Source of the DNA: Natroniella sulfidigena
GTDB lineage: Bacteria; Bacillota; Halanaerobiia; Halobacteroidales; Halobacteroidaceae
Direction of reading: 5' to 3'
Assembly: GCF_023223645.1 (NCBI RefSeq)
Contig: NZ_JALKBY010000016.1
Coordinates: 1 to 64,000, forward strand
DNA: 64,000 nt
In this document: one piece after another, positions 28,125 through 37,826 of the stretch
Numbering within the stretch: the stretch's first letter is position 1
Layout: every line of letters begins with the position of its first letter
Program-made: the position numbers and the translations under genes
Notes under the pieces: generated by a model
Databases searched by the model: none
The model's input: the letters and a program-made list of their open reading frames with translations, nothing else
What the model was told of the DNA's origin: nothing

Positions 28125-28406
28125 ATGAGTTCTAATCAAAAAAATAGCTCAGAAGAAAAAGAAGCAGTAGCATTAAAATATGACCCACAACAAGATTCAG
28201 CTCCAACCTTAATCGCTAAAGGACGAAAAGATTTGGCCCAACAGATAATTAAACAGGCTAAAGAAGCTGATATCCCAATTACAGAAGATCAAGACCTTGT
28301 TAAAATCTTATTACAATTGAACTTAGGAGAAGAGATTCCTGAAGAATTATACCGAGTTGTAGCCGAAATACTCAGTTTTATTTATGATTTAGAAGATTTA
28401 GCATAA
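28125..28406 (+). CDS. ylqH: FlhB C-terminal-like protein (YlqH family)
   Basis: The 93-aa protein matches the cytoplasmic tail of FlhB/YscU export switch proteins. It has the pattern AVALKYDPQQDSAPTLIAKGRKDLAQQIIKQAKEADIPITEDQDLVKILLQLNLGEEIPEELYRVVAEIL, here given only in part as key motifs ALKYDP, APTLIAKG and IPEELY. The autocleavage NPTH motif of true FlhB is absent. It follows ylqG by 13 bases. GTG at 28116 is in frame but too close to the ribosome site; ATG at 28125 is chosen. Its 3' end overlaps the convergent nth gene by 25 bases. Confidence 0.8.
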   Translation: MSSNQKNSSEEKEAVALKYDPQQDSAPTLIAKGRKDLAQQIIKQAKEADIPITEDQDLVKILLQLNLGEEIPEELYRVVAEILSFIYDLEDLA

Positions 28407-29029
28407 TCACAATATTGAATTATTGGACACTCTGAACAGTTAGGATTTCTAGCTTTACATAGATTACGACCATGAAATATAAGCCAATGGTGAGCATCAG
28501 ACCATAAATCTTTAGGGATAACCTCCATTAAGTCTTGCTCTACTTGATCTACTTTATCACTAGCAGCCAAACCAATCCGGTTTGACACCCTAAATACATG
28601 GGTATCAACTGCAATTGCATCTACCCCAAATACTGCACTTGCTACTACATTAGCTGTCTTACGCCCTACCCCTGATAGCTTCATTAACTCTTTTCTAGTC
28701 TGGGGAATCTGCCCTTCATAGTTGTCAAGTAACATCTGGCAGGTCTTAATAATATACTTACTCTTATTACGATACAGACCTACTCCCCTAATTTCAGTTG
28801 CTAATTCTTCTGGTGTTAAATTAGCAAAATCCTCTGGAGTCTGATACTTATTAAATAATTGTGCAGTAACCTTATTAACCTGTTTATCCGTTGATTGAGC
28901 AGATAGGATAACTGCAATTAATAATTCAAAAGGGTTGTTATAATTTAGTTCAGTCTCAGGTGCTGGATATTTTTCCTTTAAGATCTCTAATATCTCACAA
29001 GTTTCCTCAGTAGACTTTAATTCTTTCAT
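28382..29029 (-). CDS. nth: Endonuclease III
   Basis: Nth excises oxidised pyrimidines and nicks the abasic site. The helix-hairpin-helix LMKLSGVGRKTANVV near residue 105-120 and the catalytic Asp in AIAVDTHVFRV are present. The C-terminal 4Fe-4S ligands appear in CKARNPNCSECPIIQYC with the classic C-x6-C-x2-C-x5-C spacing. Length 215 aa is normal. ATG follows AAAGGAG. It is convergent with ylqH and overlaps it by 25 bases. Confidence 0.95.
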   Translation of the reverse strand: MKELKSTEETCEILEILKEKYPAPETELNYNNPFELLIAVILSAQSTDKQVNKVTAQLFNKYQTPEDFANLTPEELATEIRGVGLYRNKSKYIIKTCQMLLDNYEGQIPQTRKELMKLSGVGRKTANVVASAVFGVDAIAVDTHVFRVSNRIGLAASDKVDQVEQDLMEVIPKDLWSDAHHWLIFHGRNLCKARNPNCSECPIIQYCDYAKSSKS

Positions 29030-29045
29030 TATTGTCTCCTTTCAG

Positions 29046-29080
29046 AGATAAAAAGAAGGCTATCATATGATAACCTTCTT
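29046..29080 (-). terminator. Terminator of the riboflavin operon
   Basis: The 12-bp near-perfect stem (29053-29064 / 29069-29080, one mismatch) is followed by CTTTTTATC on the minus strand, 30 bases past the ribH stop. T-runs on both sides make it possibly bidirectional. Confidence 0.8.
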
Positions 29081-29108
29081 TTATCTAATATTTTCATTTA
29101 GCATTTAT

Positions 29109-29582
29109 TTAAAATTCTTCAACCAAATTAGCCATTTCTAAAGCTCCAACAGCAGCTTCCCAACCTTTGTTTCCAGCTTTAGTACCTGCTCGTTCAATAG
29201 CTTGTTCAATAGTATCAGTAGTGATTACCCCAAACATAACCGGTAACTCATCTTCTAAACTGACCTTAGCAATTCCTTTAGAAACTTCAGAACAGACATA
29301 ATCAAAATGAGGTGTAGCTCCTCTAATTACAGCACCTAAACAGATAACAGCATCATACTTATCATTTTTAGCCATCTTTTTAGCAACCAATGGAATCTCA
29401 AAAGCTCCTGGAACCCATGCCACTTCAATATCATCCTCTTTAACACCATGCCGCTTTAATGCATCTAGAGCTCCACTCAATAACTTAGTAGAGATAAATT
29501 CATTAAACCTCCCCAATACAACTCCAAACTTTAACCCTTCTCCTAATAATTTTCCTTCATAAACTTTTCCTACTTTTTGCAT
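29109..29582 (-). CDS. ribH: 6,7-dimethyl-8-ribityllumazine synthase
   Basis: RibH condenses the pyrimidine intermediate with dihydroxybutanone phosphate to give lumazine. Substrate motifs are visible: [29 protein letters not shown], and [23 protein letters not shown] with the catalytic His near residue 90. The 157-aa length is typical of 60-mer icosahedral enzymes. A strong GAGGAGG precedes ATG. It is the last gene of the rib operon. Confidence 0.96.
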   Translation of the reverse strand: MQKVGKVYEGKLLGEGLKFGVVLGRFNEFISTKLLSGALDALKRHGVKEDDIEVAWVPGAFEIPLVAKKMAKNDKYDAVICLGAVIRGATPHFDYVCSEVSKGIAKVSLEDELPVMFGVITTDTIEQAIERAGTKAGNKGWEAAVGALEMANLVEEF

Positions 29583-29613
29583 CTTATTACCTCCTCTAGT
29601 TTATAAATCTATT

Positions 29614-30816
29614 TTAAAAATTATTCTCTAACATATGTCCTAACTTCTCTTTTTTCGTCTCTAAATAATGTTTATTTACTACGTTCGGTTCAACTTGATG
29701 TGGTACCCTCTTAGTTACCTCTAAACCATAACCTTCTAAACCTACTATTTTACGAGGGTTATTTGTCATCAACTGAATCTTAGTTAAACCTAGATCTGAT
29801 AAAATTTGTGCTCCGACTCCATAATCCCTCATATCATCATCAAAACCAAGCTCTCGATTTGCTTCAACTGTATCCTTACCTTCATCTTGTAATTGATATG
29901 CCTTTAATTTATTAGCTAGGCCAATTCCTCTACCTTCTTGCCTCATATAAAGGACAACCCCTACTCCTTCGTCCTCAATCCTTTTTAAAGCCACTCCTAG
30001 CTGATCACGACAATCACATCTTAAAGATCCTAATACATCTCCTGTTAAACATTCTGAATGAACTCTAACTAAAACCTCTTCTGCATCTTCAATATCTCCT
30101 TTAATAATAGCTACATGGCATTTATCATCAACATCAGTCTCATATCCTATTGCTTCAAAATCACCAAACTTGCTCGGTAATTCAATCTCGGCTACACGAT
30201 GAACTAAATTGTCTTTCTTAACTTTATATTCAATTAAATCTTTAATAGTAATCATCTTCAAATCATGTTCTTGAGCAAACTCCTTTAACTCTGGAACTCG
30301 AGCCATAGTACCATCATCGGACATAATCTCACAGATAACACCAGCAGGATATAAACCAGCCAATTTAGCTAAGTCTACTGCTGCTTCTGTATGACCAGCT
30401 CTTCTTAAAACTCCACCATCTTTAGCCTCTAAAGGAAAAATATGTCCAGGTCGAGCAAAATCAGTTGGTTTTGCTTCAGGATTGACGACCTCTTCAACAG
30501 TTTTGGCCCGCTCAAAAGCAGAGATTCCTGTTGTAGTATCTTTATGATCAATAGAAACTGTAAAAGCAGTCTCATGACTGTCAGTATTATTCTTTACCAT
30601 TTGAGATAGTTCTAATTCTTCTACTCGCTCTTTTGTAGTCGGTAAACAAATAAGTCCCTTCCCATGAGTTGCCATGAAATTGATACTTTGTGGTGTTACT
30701 TTTTCAGCAGCCATCAATAAATCGCCTTCATTTTCTCGATCTTCATCATCAACAACTATAATCATCTTTCCTTCTTTAATATCTCCAATCGCTGCTTCAA
30801 TTGAATGAAAATCCAT
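29614..30816 (-). CDS. ribBA: Bifunctional DHBP synthase / GTP cyclohydrolase II
   Basis: One polypeptide supplies both entry compounds of riboflavin synthesis. The RibB domain (about 1-200) has [20 protein letters not shown] and the [17 protein letters not shown] motif. The RibA domain (about 205-400) has the zinc cysteines in [17 protein letters not shown] and the RQEGRGIGL catalytic motif. A GTG at 30825 is in frame, but AAGGAG is 8 bases before the ATG at 30816, giving [10 protein letters not shown] as expected for the family. It lies between ribE and ribH. Confidence 0.96.
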   Translation of the reverse strand: MDFHSIEAAIGDIKEGKMIIVVDDEDRENEGDLLMAAEKVTPQSINFMATHGKGLICLPTTKERVEELELSQMVKNNTDSHETAFTVSIDHKDTTTGISAFERAKTVEEVVNPEAKPTDFARPGHIFPLEAKDGGVLRRAGHTEAAVDLAKLAGLYPAGVICEIMSDDGTMARVPELKEFAQEHDLKMITIKDLIEYKVKKDNLVHRVAEIELPSKFGDFEAIGYETDVDDKCHVAIIKGDIEDAEEVLVRVHSECLTGDVLGSLRCDCRDQLGVALKRIEDEGVGVVLYMRQEGRGIGLANKLKAYQLQDEGKDTVEANRELGFDDDMRDYGVGAQILSDLGLTKIQLMTNNPRKIVGLEGYGLEVTKRVPHQVEPNVVNKHYLETKKEKLGHMLENNF

Positions 30817-30861
30817 TTCAATCACTCCTTAAGTTATTTGATATTTAATAGTAAACTGCAC

Positions 30862-31524
30862 TTATGCAAATAAAAATCCTTTATCTTTTAACATATTAAT
30901 ATCTATATTAGAATCAGAACCTTCTTCCTCTTCTTCACTAAACTCCATCATCCTTTCCACATACTTCCCTATTAAATCAACTTCTAAATTAACCTTATTA
31001 CCTACATTCTTTTTTCCTAAAATTGTAATTTGGGCAGTATGAGGGATTAAAGAAATATCAAACGTATTAGCTTCTAATTGAGCTACAGTCAAACTGACTC
31101 CGTCAATAGTAATAGAACCTTTAGGTATAATATATCTCAATAATTCCTTAGGAGGTGCTATAGTTACTACTACAGCATTATCTTCTCTCTTTTTTGCTCT
31201 AATACTCCCTACCCCATCTATATGACCTGAAACAAGGTGTCCTCCTAAACGATCTCCAACTCGCAATGCACGCTCTAAATTAACTTCATGCCCTATCTTC
31301 AAGTCTGCTAAACTAGAATTTCTTAACGTTTCAGGCATCACATCAACTGTAAACTCATTCTCTTTAAAGTCAGTTACAGTTAAACAGACACCATTTGTAG
31401 CAATACTATCTCCTAACTTTACATCTCCTAAAACCTTGTTAGCTTGAATAGTTAAAGCAATTGAATTGCTTCCATGTTCAATCTTTTTAATCTTTCCAAT
31501 TTCCTCAACAATTCCAGTAAACAT
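30862..31524 (-). CDS. ribE: Riboflavin synthase alpha subunit
   Basis: RibE dismutates two lumazines to riboflavin. The internal duplication of lumazine-binding domains is visible: MFTGIVEEIG with NGVCLTVTDFKENEFTVDVMPETL, and then GSITIDGVSLTVAQLEANTFDISLIPHT. An upstream in-frame start at 31545 is rejected because AAAGGAGG sits just before the ATG at 31524, which gives the invariant MFTGIVEE. The C-terminal tail is unusually acidic (EFSEEEEEGSDSN). The symbol is ribE in B. subtilis usage, ribC in some other systems. Confidence 0.96.
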   Translation of the reverse strand: MFTGIVEEIGKIKKIEHGSNSIALTIQANKVLGDVKLGDSIATNGVCLTVTDFKENEFTVDVMPETLRNSSLADLKIGHEVNLERALRVGDRLGGHLVSGHIDGVGSIRAKKREDNAVVVTIAPPKELLRYIIPKGSITIDGVSLTVAQLEANTFDISLIPHTAQITILGKKNVGNKVNLEVDLIGKYVERMMEFSEEEEEGSDSNIDINMLKDKGFLFA

Positions 31525-31537
31525 GCTTAACCTCCTT

Positions 31538-32644
31538 TTATACACCTAGTTCCTTATATTTAGGATAGCCTATTATTAAAAAATCATCACCACTTCTTTT
31601 AATCTTCGACTCTTCAATGCTAATCCCTGCTTTAATTTTATCCACTCCTGTACCAGCTACTACAGGTACTGCATCTTTTCCACCAATGATTTTAGGAGCA
31701 ATAAAGTAATATAATTTATCAACAAGCTCAGCTTCCAAGAAGGAAGTATTTACCTGGCTTCCTCCTTCAACTAATACACTTATAATTTCTCTGTTTCCTA
31801 ACTCCTTTAATAATTCTTCTAAATCAACCCTGTTTTCAGTCTCTACTTCAATTATCTCTACCCCAGCTTCTTGCAACTTTATTTTTTTAGATTGATCAGC
31901 TTTTTTTGTAGTAGCAATTATTGTAGGTGCTGAAGAGTTTTGAGTAACTAACTTAGCATCTAGTGGAATCTTTAATTCTTCATCTAACACAATTCTGGCA
32001 GGATCTTCACCACCTTCAGGAAGTCTAGTTGTTAATCGTGGATTGTCTGCTAAAACTGTACCTATTCCAACTAAAATTCCATCAACTCGATCCCTCAAAC
32101 GATGAACAAATTCTCTAGATTCTTCTCCTGTGATCCATTTAGAATCTCCTTTTTTAGTAGCAATCCTTCCATCTAAAGTCATAGCATTCTTCAAGATCAC
32201 AAATGGAGTATTGGTCTCCATATATTTGATATAATCTTCATTTAATTGGGCAGCTTCTTCTTTTAACAGACCTACTTCAGTCTCTACACCAGCAGCTTTT
32301 AACATCTCAATACCCTTACCTGCTACTTTAGGATTTGGATCTTGCATAGCTATAACCACCTTTTTGATCCCAGATTCAATAATAAATTTAGCACAAGGTG
32401 GTGTTTTGCCATAATGGGAACATGGTTCTAAAGTAACATACATTGTAGCTCCTTTAGCTTCTTGATCAACCTTCTTAAGTACATTAACCTCTGCATGAAG
32501 ACTACCAGCATAATGGTGATAACCTGTTCCTATTATTTCCCCATCTTTGACAATTACTGCTCCAACTAAAGGGTTAGGGCTCGTTCTACCTACTGCTTTT
32601 TTAGCTAAATTTAACGCTACTTTCATATACTTCTCTTTTCCCAC
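31538..32644 (-). CDS. ribD: Bifunctional deaminase/reductase of riboflavin synthesis
   Basis: The N-terminal half is a zinc deaminase with LHAEVNVLKK and EPCSHYGKTPPCAKFI. The C-terminal half is the NADPH reductase starting NAMTLDGRIATKKGDSKWITGEE near residue 165. The frame opens at a TTG (32683). AAGGTGA stands before the GTG at 32644, which gives a VGKEKYMKVALNLAKKA start matching the family (368 aa); I choose it. It is the first gene after the FMN riboswitch, about 60 bases downstream of its terminator. Confidence 0.94.
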   Translation of the reverse strand: MGKEKYMKVALNLAKKAVGRTSPNPLVGAVIVKDGEIIGTGYHHYAGSLHAEVNVLKKVDQEAKGATMYVTLEPCSHYGKTPPCAKFIIESGIKKVVIAMQDPNPKVAGKGIEMLKAAGVETEVGLLKEEAAQLNEDYIKYMETNTPFVILKNAMTLDGRIATKKGDSKWITGEESREFVHRLRDRVDGILVGIGTVLADNPRLTTRLPEGGEDPARIVLDEELKIPLDAKLVTQNSSAPTIIATTKKADQSKKIKLQEAGVEIIEVETENRVDLEELLKELGNREIISVLVEGGSQVNTSFLEAELVDKLYYFIAPKIIGGKDAVPVVAGTGVDKIKAGISIEESKIKRSGDDFLIIGYPKYKELGV

Positions 32645-32702
32645 TACTTTCACCTTCCATTCCAATTTATGATCAATTAACAACTAATCCATTAATTTTG
32701 AA

Positions 32703-32741
32703 TAATAAAAAAAGTTCTCAGAATTAAACTCCGAGAACTTT
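32703..32741 (-). terminator. Terminator of the FMN riboswitch
   Basis: A 9-bp stem (32711-32719 / 32733-32741) is followed by a run of T on the minus strand. It lies between the FMN aptamer and ribD, so FMN binding should promote termination here. Confidence 0.9.
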
Positions 32742-32774
32742 ACATATCGAGTAGTAAGAATACTAAATCTAATC

Positions 32775-32884
32775 CTTCTTCTCACATCCAGACTATACTG
32801 TCGGTTTTGGAATCACACCAAATCAACTCATTGAGCTCGCGGACTATAACCGCCGGTTAGGAATTTCACCTGTTCCCGAAGAAG
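32775..32884 (-). promoter_or_regulatory. FMN riboswitch (RFN element)
   Basis: Conserved RFN blocks are readable on the minus strand: CTTCGGGAACAGGTGAAATT, AACCGGCGGTTATAGTCCGC, and CCGACAGTATAGTCTGGATG ending in GAGAAG. The closing helix P1 pairs 32775-32780 with 32879-32884. With its terminator it controls ribD-ribE-ribBA-ribH by FMN concentration. Confidence 0.97.
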
Positions 32885-32904
32885 CTATTCTATTTTCCAA
32901 TCTT

Positions 32905-32933
32905 ATTATACTACGAATCCAAAAAGAAATCAA
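32905..32933 (-). promoter_or_regulatory. Promoter of the riboflavin operon
   Basis: TTGATT (32928-32933) and a perfect TATAAT (32905-32910) are separated by 17 bases, just upstream of the FMN aptamer. Confidence 0.8.
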
Positions 32934-32969
32934 CTAAAATTTAAGCTAAATTTGGTAATTAAAAAATTA

Positions 32970-33617
32970 TCAGTTACTAGCTTTAATCTCTTTGATTGCT
33001 TGTCCTCTATCTTCAACTCCAAAAACTGCTGAACCTGCTACCAAAATGTTGGCCCCAGCCTTAACAGCATCTACTGCTGTCGTATTAGGTTTAATTCCTC
33101 CATCAACTTGAATATCAACTTCTAAACCTCGTTCTTCAATCTGAGCTCTTAACTGCTCAATTTTAGGTAATACTTCAGGAATAAAGCTCTGCCCACCAAA
33201 ACCAGGATTAACTGTCATCAATAATACCATATCTAATTCATCGAGTACATATTCTAAAACAGACAAAGGAGTAGCTGGATTTAAGGCAACTGCTGCTTTG
33301 GCCCCTTCTTGTTTTATATTCTGGATTGTTCGATGTAAATGAGGGCAGGCTTCAGCATGAACAGTAATAATATCTGCTCCTGCTTTAGCAAAATCAGATA
33401 TATAATGATCTGGATTTTCAATCATTAAATGGACATCTAATACTTGAGTTGTCTTATCTTGAATTCCATCTAAAACCAACGGGCCAATCGTAATATTAGG
33501 TACAAAATGACCATCCATTACATCAATATGTAAATATTCTGCTTCTTGTACAGTCTTGATCTCTTCTTCTAACTTGCTAAAATCTGCTGATAAAATTGAT
33601 GGTGCTACTTTAATCAT
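32970..33617 (-). CDS. rpe: Ribulose-phosphate 3-epimerase
   Basis: Rpe interconverts ribulose-5-phosphate and xylulose-5-phosphate in the pentose phosphate pathway. The TIM barrel motifs are [33 protein letters not shown] with metal-binding His and Asp, VHLMIENP, and [14 protein letters not shown]. An upstream TTG at 33650 would overlap rsgA. GGTGA before the ATG at 33617 gives the standard [13 protein letters not shown] start, seven bases after rsgA. It is the last gene of the prkC cluster, a location seen in many Firmicutes. Confidence 0.95.
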   Translation of the reverse strand: MIKVAPSILSADFSKLEEEIKTVQEAEYLHIDVMDGHFVPNITIGPLVLDGIQDKTTQVLDVHLMIENPDHYISDFAKAGADIITVHAEACPHLHRTIQNIKQEGAKAAVALNPATPLSVLEYVLDELDMVLLMTVNPGFGGQSFIPEVLPKIEQLRAQIEERGLEVDIQVDGGIKPNTTAVDAVKAGANILVAGSAVFGVEDRGQAIKEIKASN

Positions 33618-33624
33618 TTTAAAT

Positions 33625-34506
33625 TCACCAACCCCTTTTTTTATTTTCAACTTCCTCTAAAAACTGCAAATAATTTTGATAACGATGTGTTGCAATCTCT
33701 TCGACTGCTACTGCTTCTTTAACTGCACACTGTGGTTCATGACTATGTGAACAAGGGCTAAACTTACATTGACCTAAATAATTGATAAATTCAGGAAAGA
33801 AATACTGTAACTTTTCAGTAGTAATAAAACTCAAATCAAGTGAACTAAAACCTGGAGTATCTGCTACCCAGCCTTGATTATCTAAGCTCAACAACTCAAC
33901 ATGTCTAGTTGTATGTCTACCTCTTTTTATCCTCTGACTTACTTCCCCTACTTTCAATTCTAAACCTGGTTGAATAGCATTTAACAAACTTGATTTACCT
34001 ACTCCAGAAGGCCCTGCAAAGACAGATACATTATCTTTTAATACCTCTTTTAAAGCATTTAGACCTAGCTCTTCTTTAACACTTGTATAAATCACCCTAT
34101 AGCCAACTTTTTGGTACGGAAGAAGGCGTTTCTTAGCCACTTCTAAAGATGCTAATTCAACTTTATTAATACAGATAGTTACTTCTAAATCAGCTACCTC
34201 TGCTAATACTAATAAGCGGTCTAATAATTTAAAATCTAAATCTGGCTCTAAAATAGCAAAAGTAATAATTACTTGATCAATGTTAGCAATTACAGGGCGA
34301 AATAAAGAATTCTTTCTCTCCAGCCTTTCTTCTACAACTCCACTCCCATCATCCAATAGATCAAACTTAACTAAATCACCAGTAACCACATCACAGTCTT
34401 CCTTCTTTAACCTCCCTCTAATCGTACAGCGATATACTTCCTTGCTTTCAAAATCATGTACAAAAAAATAGCCACCTAGTGCTTTTAAAACTCTTCCTTC
34501 TCTCAT
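33625..34506 (-). CDS. rsgA: Ribosome small subunit maturation GTPase RsgA
   Basis: RsgA checks late 30S assembly. The circularly permuted GTPase order is visible: NKVE (114-117), then GPSGVGKS (165-172), then DTPG (216-219). An N-terminal OB-fold (1-65) and a C-terminal zinc site (Cys247, Cys252, Cys260 and a His between) complete it. A GTG at 34512 is in frame, but AGGGAG is better placed for the ATG at 34506. It lies between prkC and rpe as in B. subtilis. Confidence 0.95.
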   Translation of the reverse strand: MREGRVLKALGGYFFVHDFESKEVYRCTIRGRLKKEDCDVVTGDLVKFDLLDDGSGVVEERLERKNSLFRPVIANIDQVIITFAILEPDLDFKLLDRLLVLAEVADLEVTICINKVELASLEVAKKRLLPYQKVGYRVIYTSVKEELGLNALKEVLKDNVSVFAGPSGVGKSSLLNAIQPGLELKVGEVSQRIKRGRHTTRHVELLSLDNQGWVADTPGFSSLDLSFITTEKLQYFFPEFINYLGQCKFSPCSHSHEPQCAVKEAVAVEEIATHRYQNYLQFLEEVENKKRGW

Positions 34507-34543
34507 AACCACTCTCCCTTTTATGAATTAATTTAATCCATAG

Positions 34544-34627
34544 AGCTTAAGTTTAAGGCTAAGTCTGAGTCAAACATTGAAGAATAAACATTTCTTACTC
34601 AGCCTTAAACTTGAACTCAAACTCAAG
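34544..34627. repeat. Hexamer hairpin family B, copy 6, abutting the prkC stop
   Basis: Left hexamers AGCTTA, AGTTTA, AGGCTA, AGTCTG face right ones in 34598-34627, making a long imperfect hairpin that begins at the base next to the prkC stop codon. It would be transcribed between prkC and rsgA. Confidence 0.7.
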
Positions 34628-36583
34628 CTATACTGTTCTTTCATAAACTACATTACCATCAAAATAAACTCTAATCCTTGCTGAACCTACAGTTATTACT
34701 TCCTCGCTAATTACATCACCAGCTTGGTGATCTTCCTCATAAACTACCCGTCTACCATTATTATCTTCAACCACAATCCTTACTTCACGATCAGGACCAG
34801 GTTGTATTGTAGTTCTAACTTCTGAAGTCTTTACCTCAGCCCCTTCAACATTTCTAATCCCTGAACTTACAATCAAATCTACTGTTGCTCCTTCTGTCAA
34901 TTCCTCTCCAATTTCAGGATCTTGAGCTATAACTCTACCTTGACGATAATTCAAGCTCTCTCTTTCAATCACTCTTCCAATAATTAAATTTTGATCCTGT
35001 AATTTTTGTTCAGCCTCTTCTTGACGTAATCCAACTACTTCAGGAACAATTACTTGTTCAGGTTCTTTACCTTGACTGATCACTAAATCAACCTCAGTAT
35101 CCATTTTCACCTCTTCTTCAGCCTCAGGATCTTGAGAAATAATCTCATCTTCAGGAATTTGATCACTATACTCATAATCCAGTTCTCCTACTTCTAGATT
35201 AAGCCGATTTAATTCAACTCTAGCTTCTCGTAAGGTGCTCCCAACTAGATCTGGAGCTTCAACCATTTGTGCTCCTTTACTGGTTACCACACTGATTACT
35301 CGATTTTCTTTAACCATCCTGTTAGGTTCAGGACTTTGTGAAATAATATGATCTTCAGCAATTTCATTGCTATAACTCTCATAATATACTTCTAAATTTA
35401 ATCCCAACTCCTCTAATTGCTCCCGGGCCAAATCAACATGCTCACCCCTTAAGTTAGGCACTTCAACATCATCAACAGCCATATACCGGTCTAATAAATA
35501 ATAACCTAAACCAACTACAGCTAAAAATAATACTAATATAATCCCTAATCCAGCTATTACTTTCTTTTTACTAGATCTTTTTGAATTTTTATTGGGTTCT
35601 TTATCTTTTTCTGTACTCATCTCTTTTGATCCTCCAGAATCTATTTTAATTACTTCTTGTTTATTAACCCCTCGCCGGTCAGCTTTAGAAATAACTTTAG
35701 TCTCTTGTTCTTCCTGCTTAGAAATGACCATTGTCTTTTGATTAGCAGTCTCTTGTTGGAGGTCAAGTTGATAGCTAACCTCCCTTAAATCTTTTAACAT
35801 TTCAACAGCCGAATTATATCTTTCAGCAGGATCTTTTGCAATAGCCTTGAGAATAATATCAGCTAATTGTTGGGGCAAAGCAGGGTTGATCTCTTGAGGA
35901 AAAGTAGGCTCTTGCTCAATATGTTTCAACGCTACAGAAACAGAATTTTCCCCCTTAAAAGGAACCTCCGCTGTAACTAACTCATATAGAACAATCCCTA
36001 ATGAATAAATATCAGATCTCATAGTAACCTTACTTCCCTTAGCTTGCTCTGGAGAAAGATAATGAGCCGACCCTACAATTGATTCAGTTTGAACTACAGT
36101 TGCTGAAGTTATTGCTTGAGCAATTCCAAAATCAGTTACTTTAGCTTTACCTTCAGAAGTCAATAAGATATTATGAGGTTTAATATCACAATGGACAATA
36201 TTATTTCGATGTGCCGTAATCAAAGCTTGGCAGACCTCTTGTGCTATCTTAACTGCTTCTTCAAGTGGTAATTTTCCACTTTGTTTAACTTTTTCTTTTA
36301 AATTCTGTCCCTCTACATGCTCCATTATTATATACTGAAAATCTCCATCTTTAGCTATATCATAGATGTTAACTATATTTTGATGAGAAAAGCTAGCAAC
36401 TGCCTGAGCTTCATGCCTAAACCTCTCTACAGCAGCTACATCATCAGCAAATTGAGGCTGTAAAATCTTAACCGCCACTTCTCTACTTAATAATTTATCC
36501 TGAGCCAAATAAACAACAGCCATTCCACCCGTGCCAATTTTTTCAAGTAATTCATATCTATTATTGAGCACTTTTCCAATCAT
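34628..36583 (-). CDS. prkC: PASTA-domain Ser/Thr protein kinase
   Basis: This membrane kinase senses cell-wall fragments in Gram-positive bacteria. The kinase domain has the glycine loop GTGGMA (17-22), Lys39, HCDIKPHN at 131-138 and DFG at 151-153. A basic juxtamembrane linker leads to one membrane helix (about 342-364) and three PASTA repeats (about 371-436, 438-504, 510-576). An extra beta-rich extracellular domain ends the protein. The HRD arginine is Cys132 here. ATG at 36583 follows GAGGTGA. The cognate phosphatase gene lies 18 bases upstream. Confidence 0.95.
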   Translation of the reverse strand: MIGKVLNNRYELLEKIGTGGMAVVYLAQDKLLSREVAVKILQPQFADDVAAVERFRHEAQAVASFSHQNIVNIYDIAKDGDFQYIIMEHVEGQNLKEKVKQSGKLPLEEAVKIAQEVCQALITAHRNNIVHCDIKPHNILLTSEGKAKVTDFGIAQAITSATVVQTESIVGSAHYLSPEQAKGSKVTMRSDIYSLGIVLYELVTAEVPFKGENSVSVALKHIEQEPTFPQEINPALPQQLADIILKAIAKDPAERYNSAVEMLKDLREVSYQLDLQQETANQKTMVISKQEEQETKVISKADRRGVNKQEVIKIDSGGSKEMSTEKDKEPNKNSKRSSKKKVIAGLGIILVLFLAVVGLGYYLLDRYMAVDDVEVPNLRGEHVDLAREQLEELGLNLEVYYESYSNEIAEDHIISQSPEPNRMVKENRVISVVTSKGAQMVEAPDLVGSTLREARVELNRLNLEVGELDYEYSDQIPEDEIISQDPEAEEEVKMDTEVDLVISQGKEPEQVIVPEVVGLRQEEAEQKLQDQNLIIGRVIERESLNYRQGRVIAQDPEIGEELTEGATVDLIVSSGIRNVEGAEVKTSEVRTTIQPGPDREVRIVVEDNNGRRVVYEEDHQAGDVISEEVITVGSARIRVYFDGNVVYERTV

Positions 36584-36601
36584 AATGTCACCTCAAAATC
36601 T

Positions 36602-37324
36602 TTAACTTAATTCTACTGCATAAATAATTACAGTAATATTATCGCGACCGCCTGCTTGATTAGCTAGCTCAACTAATGTTTCAGCCCCCTGCTGTAGGTT
36701 ACTCTGTTTGGCTAACACCTCTATTATTTGTTCTTCAGAAAGCATATTAGTCAATCCATCCGAACAAAGCAAAATTAAATCATCCTCTTCTAAGTTTACT
36801 TCAACCAAATCAAAATTTACATCTTCGTCTACTCCTAAAGCATTCGTCAACATATTTTTCTGGGGATGGTCTTCTGCCTCTTCTGAAGTAATAATCTTCT
36901 TCCTGATTAATTCTTCAACCATAGAGTGATCTTGAGTAATCTGAGACAGATCGCCATTTCTAAACAAATAAGCTCTACTATCGCCAATATGACCAATTGT
37001 TAATATTCTATCCTTGATAACCCCTAAAGTCAAGGTGGTTCCCATTCCATAATATTCCTCTTTCTCCTCACTTTTATGATAAATCTTTTGATTAGCCTGA
37101 GAGATTAAGCTTCTCATATTCTGTACTAGATTATCAACGCTAAATTGGTAGCTTTTAATCACTTCTATTGTTAAGGAACTGGCCAATTCACCACAATTAT
37201 GACCACCCATACCATCTGCTACAGCCAACAGACTAAAATCTTCTTTAAGTAATACTAAGTAATCATCCTCATTTTCAACTCTAACCTTACCACGATCCGA
37301 AACTGCTCCATAATTCAAACTCAT
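36602..37324 (-). CDS. prpC: PP2C-type Ser/Thr protein phosphatase
   Basis: PrpC removes phosphate placed by PrkC. The PP2C metal-binding motifs are all present: SDRGKVRVENEDD at the N-terminus, LAVADGMGGHNCGE near residue 35, IGDSRAYLF, LLCSDGLTNM and GGRDNITVIIY at the C-terminus. The 240-aa length is normal. GTG and ATG are adjacent (37327, 37324); I use the ATG with GGAG ten bases before it. It lies between an FHA gene and prkC, a signalling unit of kinase, phosphatase and phosphothreonine reader. Confidence 0.95.
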   Translation of the reverse strand: MSLNYGAVSDRGKVRVENEDDYLVLLKEDFSLLAVADGMGGHNCGELASSLTIEVIKSYQFSVDNLVQNMRSLISQANQKIYHKSEEKEEYYGMGTTLTLGVIKDRILTIGHIGDSRAYLFRNGDLSQITQDHSMVEELIRKKIITSEEAEDHPQKNMLTNALGVDEDVNFDLVEVNLEEDDLILLCSDGLTNMLSEEQIIEVLAKQSNLQQGAETLVELANQAGGRDNITVIIYAVELS

Positions 37325-37331
37325 CACCTCT

Positions 37332-37820
37332 TTACTCCAGATTCAAAGAAAACTTTAATTTAACATTGCCAATGCTAATTATATCTTGATCAAACAGCTT
37401 CTTCTTTTTAACTAATTGATTGTTGACCCATAAACCATTCGTACTGTTTAAGTCTTTAATTAAATAGTAATGTTTTTTAGTAATTATTTGAGCATGCACC
37501 CTCGAAACACTAAGATCAGCTAAGACAATCTCATTCGTTTCTTGACGACCAATATTAGTTTCTATTGAATCAATAATAAATTCCTGTTGTTTGGACTCTT
37601 CATTAAGTAGTTTAAGAGAACATTTTCTACGAGAAACAGGGATTATTTTACGAGTAGAGTCTACTTCTTGATAATTATCATCCTTAAACTGTTCACTAGA
37701 GGTAAATATTTTAGTTCCATCATCTTTAGTATCTTGAATATTAGTATCAGTTTCATCTTTTATTCTTTCTTCCGAAAAAACAGCTTTAATCTTTTTACTT
37801 AATTTAGTTCGCAACCCCAT
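37332..37820 (-). CDS. FHA-domain protein
   Basis: The C-terminal ~90 residues form an FHA domain with INIGRQ-like strand (TNIGRQETNEIVLADLSVSR), the phosphothreonine-binding Arg and Ser, SRVHAQI, and DLNSTNGLWVNN. The first ~75 residues are polar and contain Thr-rich stretches (DETDTNIQDTKDDGT), plausible phosphorylation sites for PrkC. It is tightly packed between rlmN (6 bases) and prpC (7 bases). By analogy with GarA or FhaB it probably reads or transmits PrkC signals; this is inferred from context. Confidence 0.88.
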   Translation of the reverse strand: MGLRTKLSKKIKAVFSEERIKDETDTNIQDTKDDGTKIFTSSEQFKDDNYQEVDSTRKIIPVSRRKCSLKLLNEESKQQEFIIDSIETNIGRQETNEIVLADLSVSRVHAQIITKKHYYLIKDLNSTNGLWVNNQLVKKKKLFDQDIISIGNVKLKFSLNLE

Positions 37821-37826
37821 ATTCTT

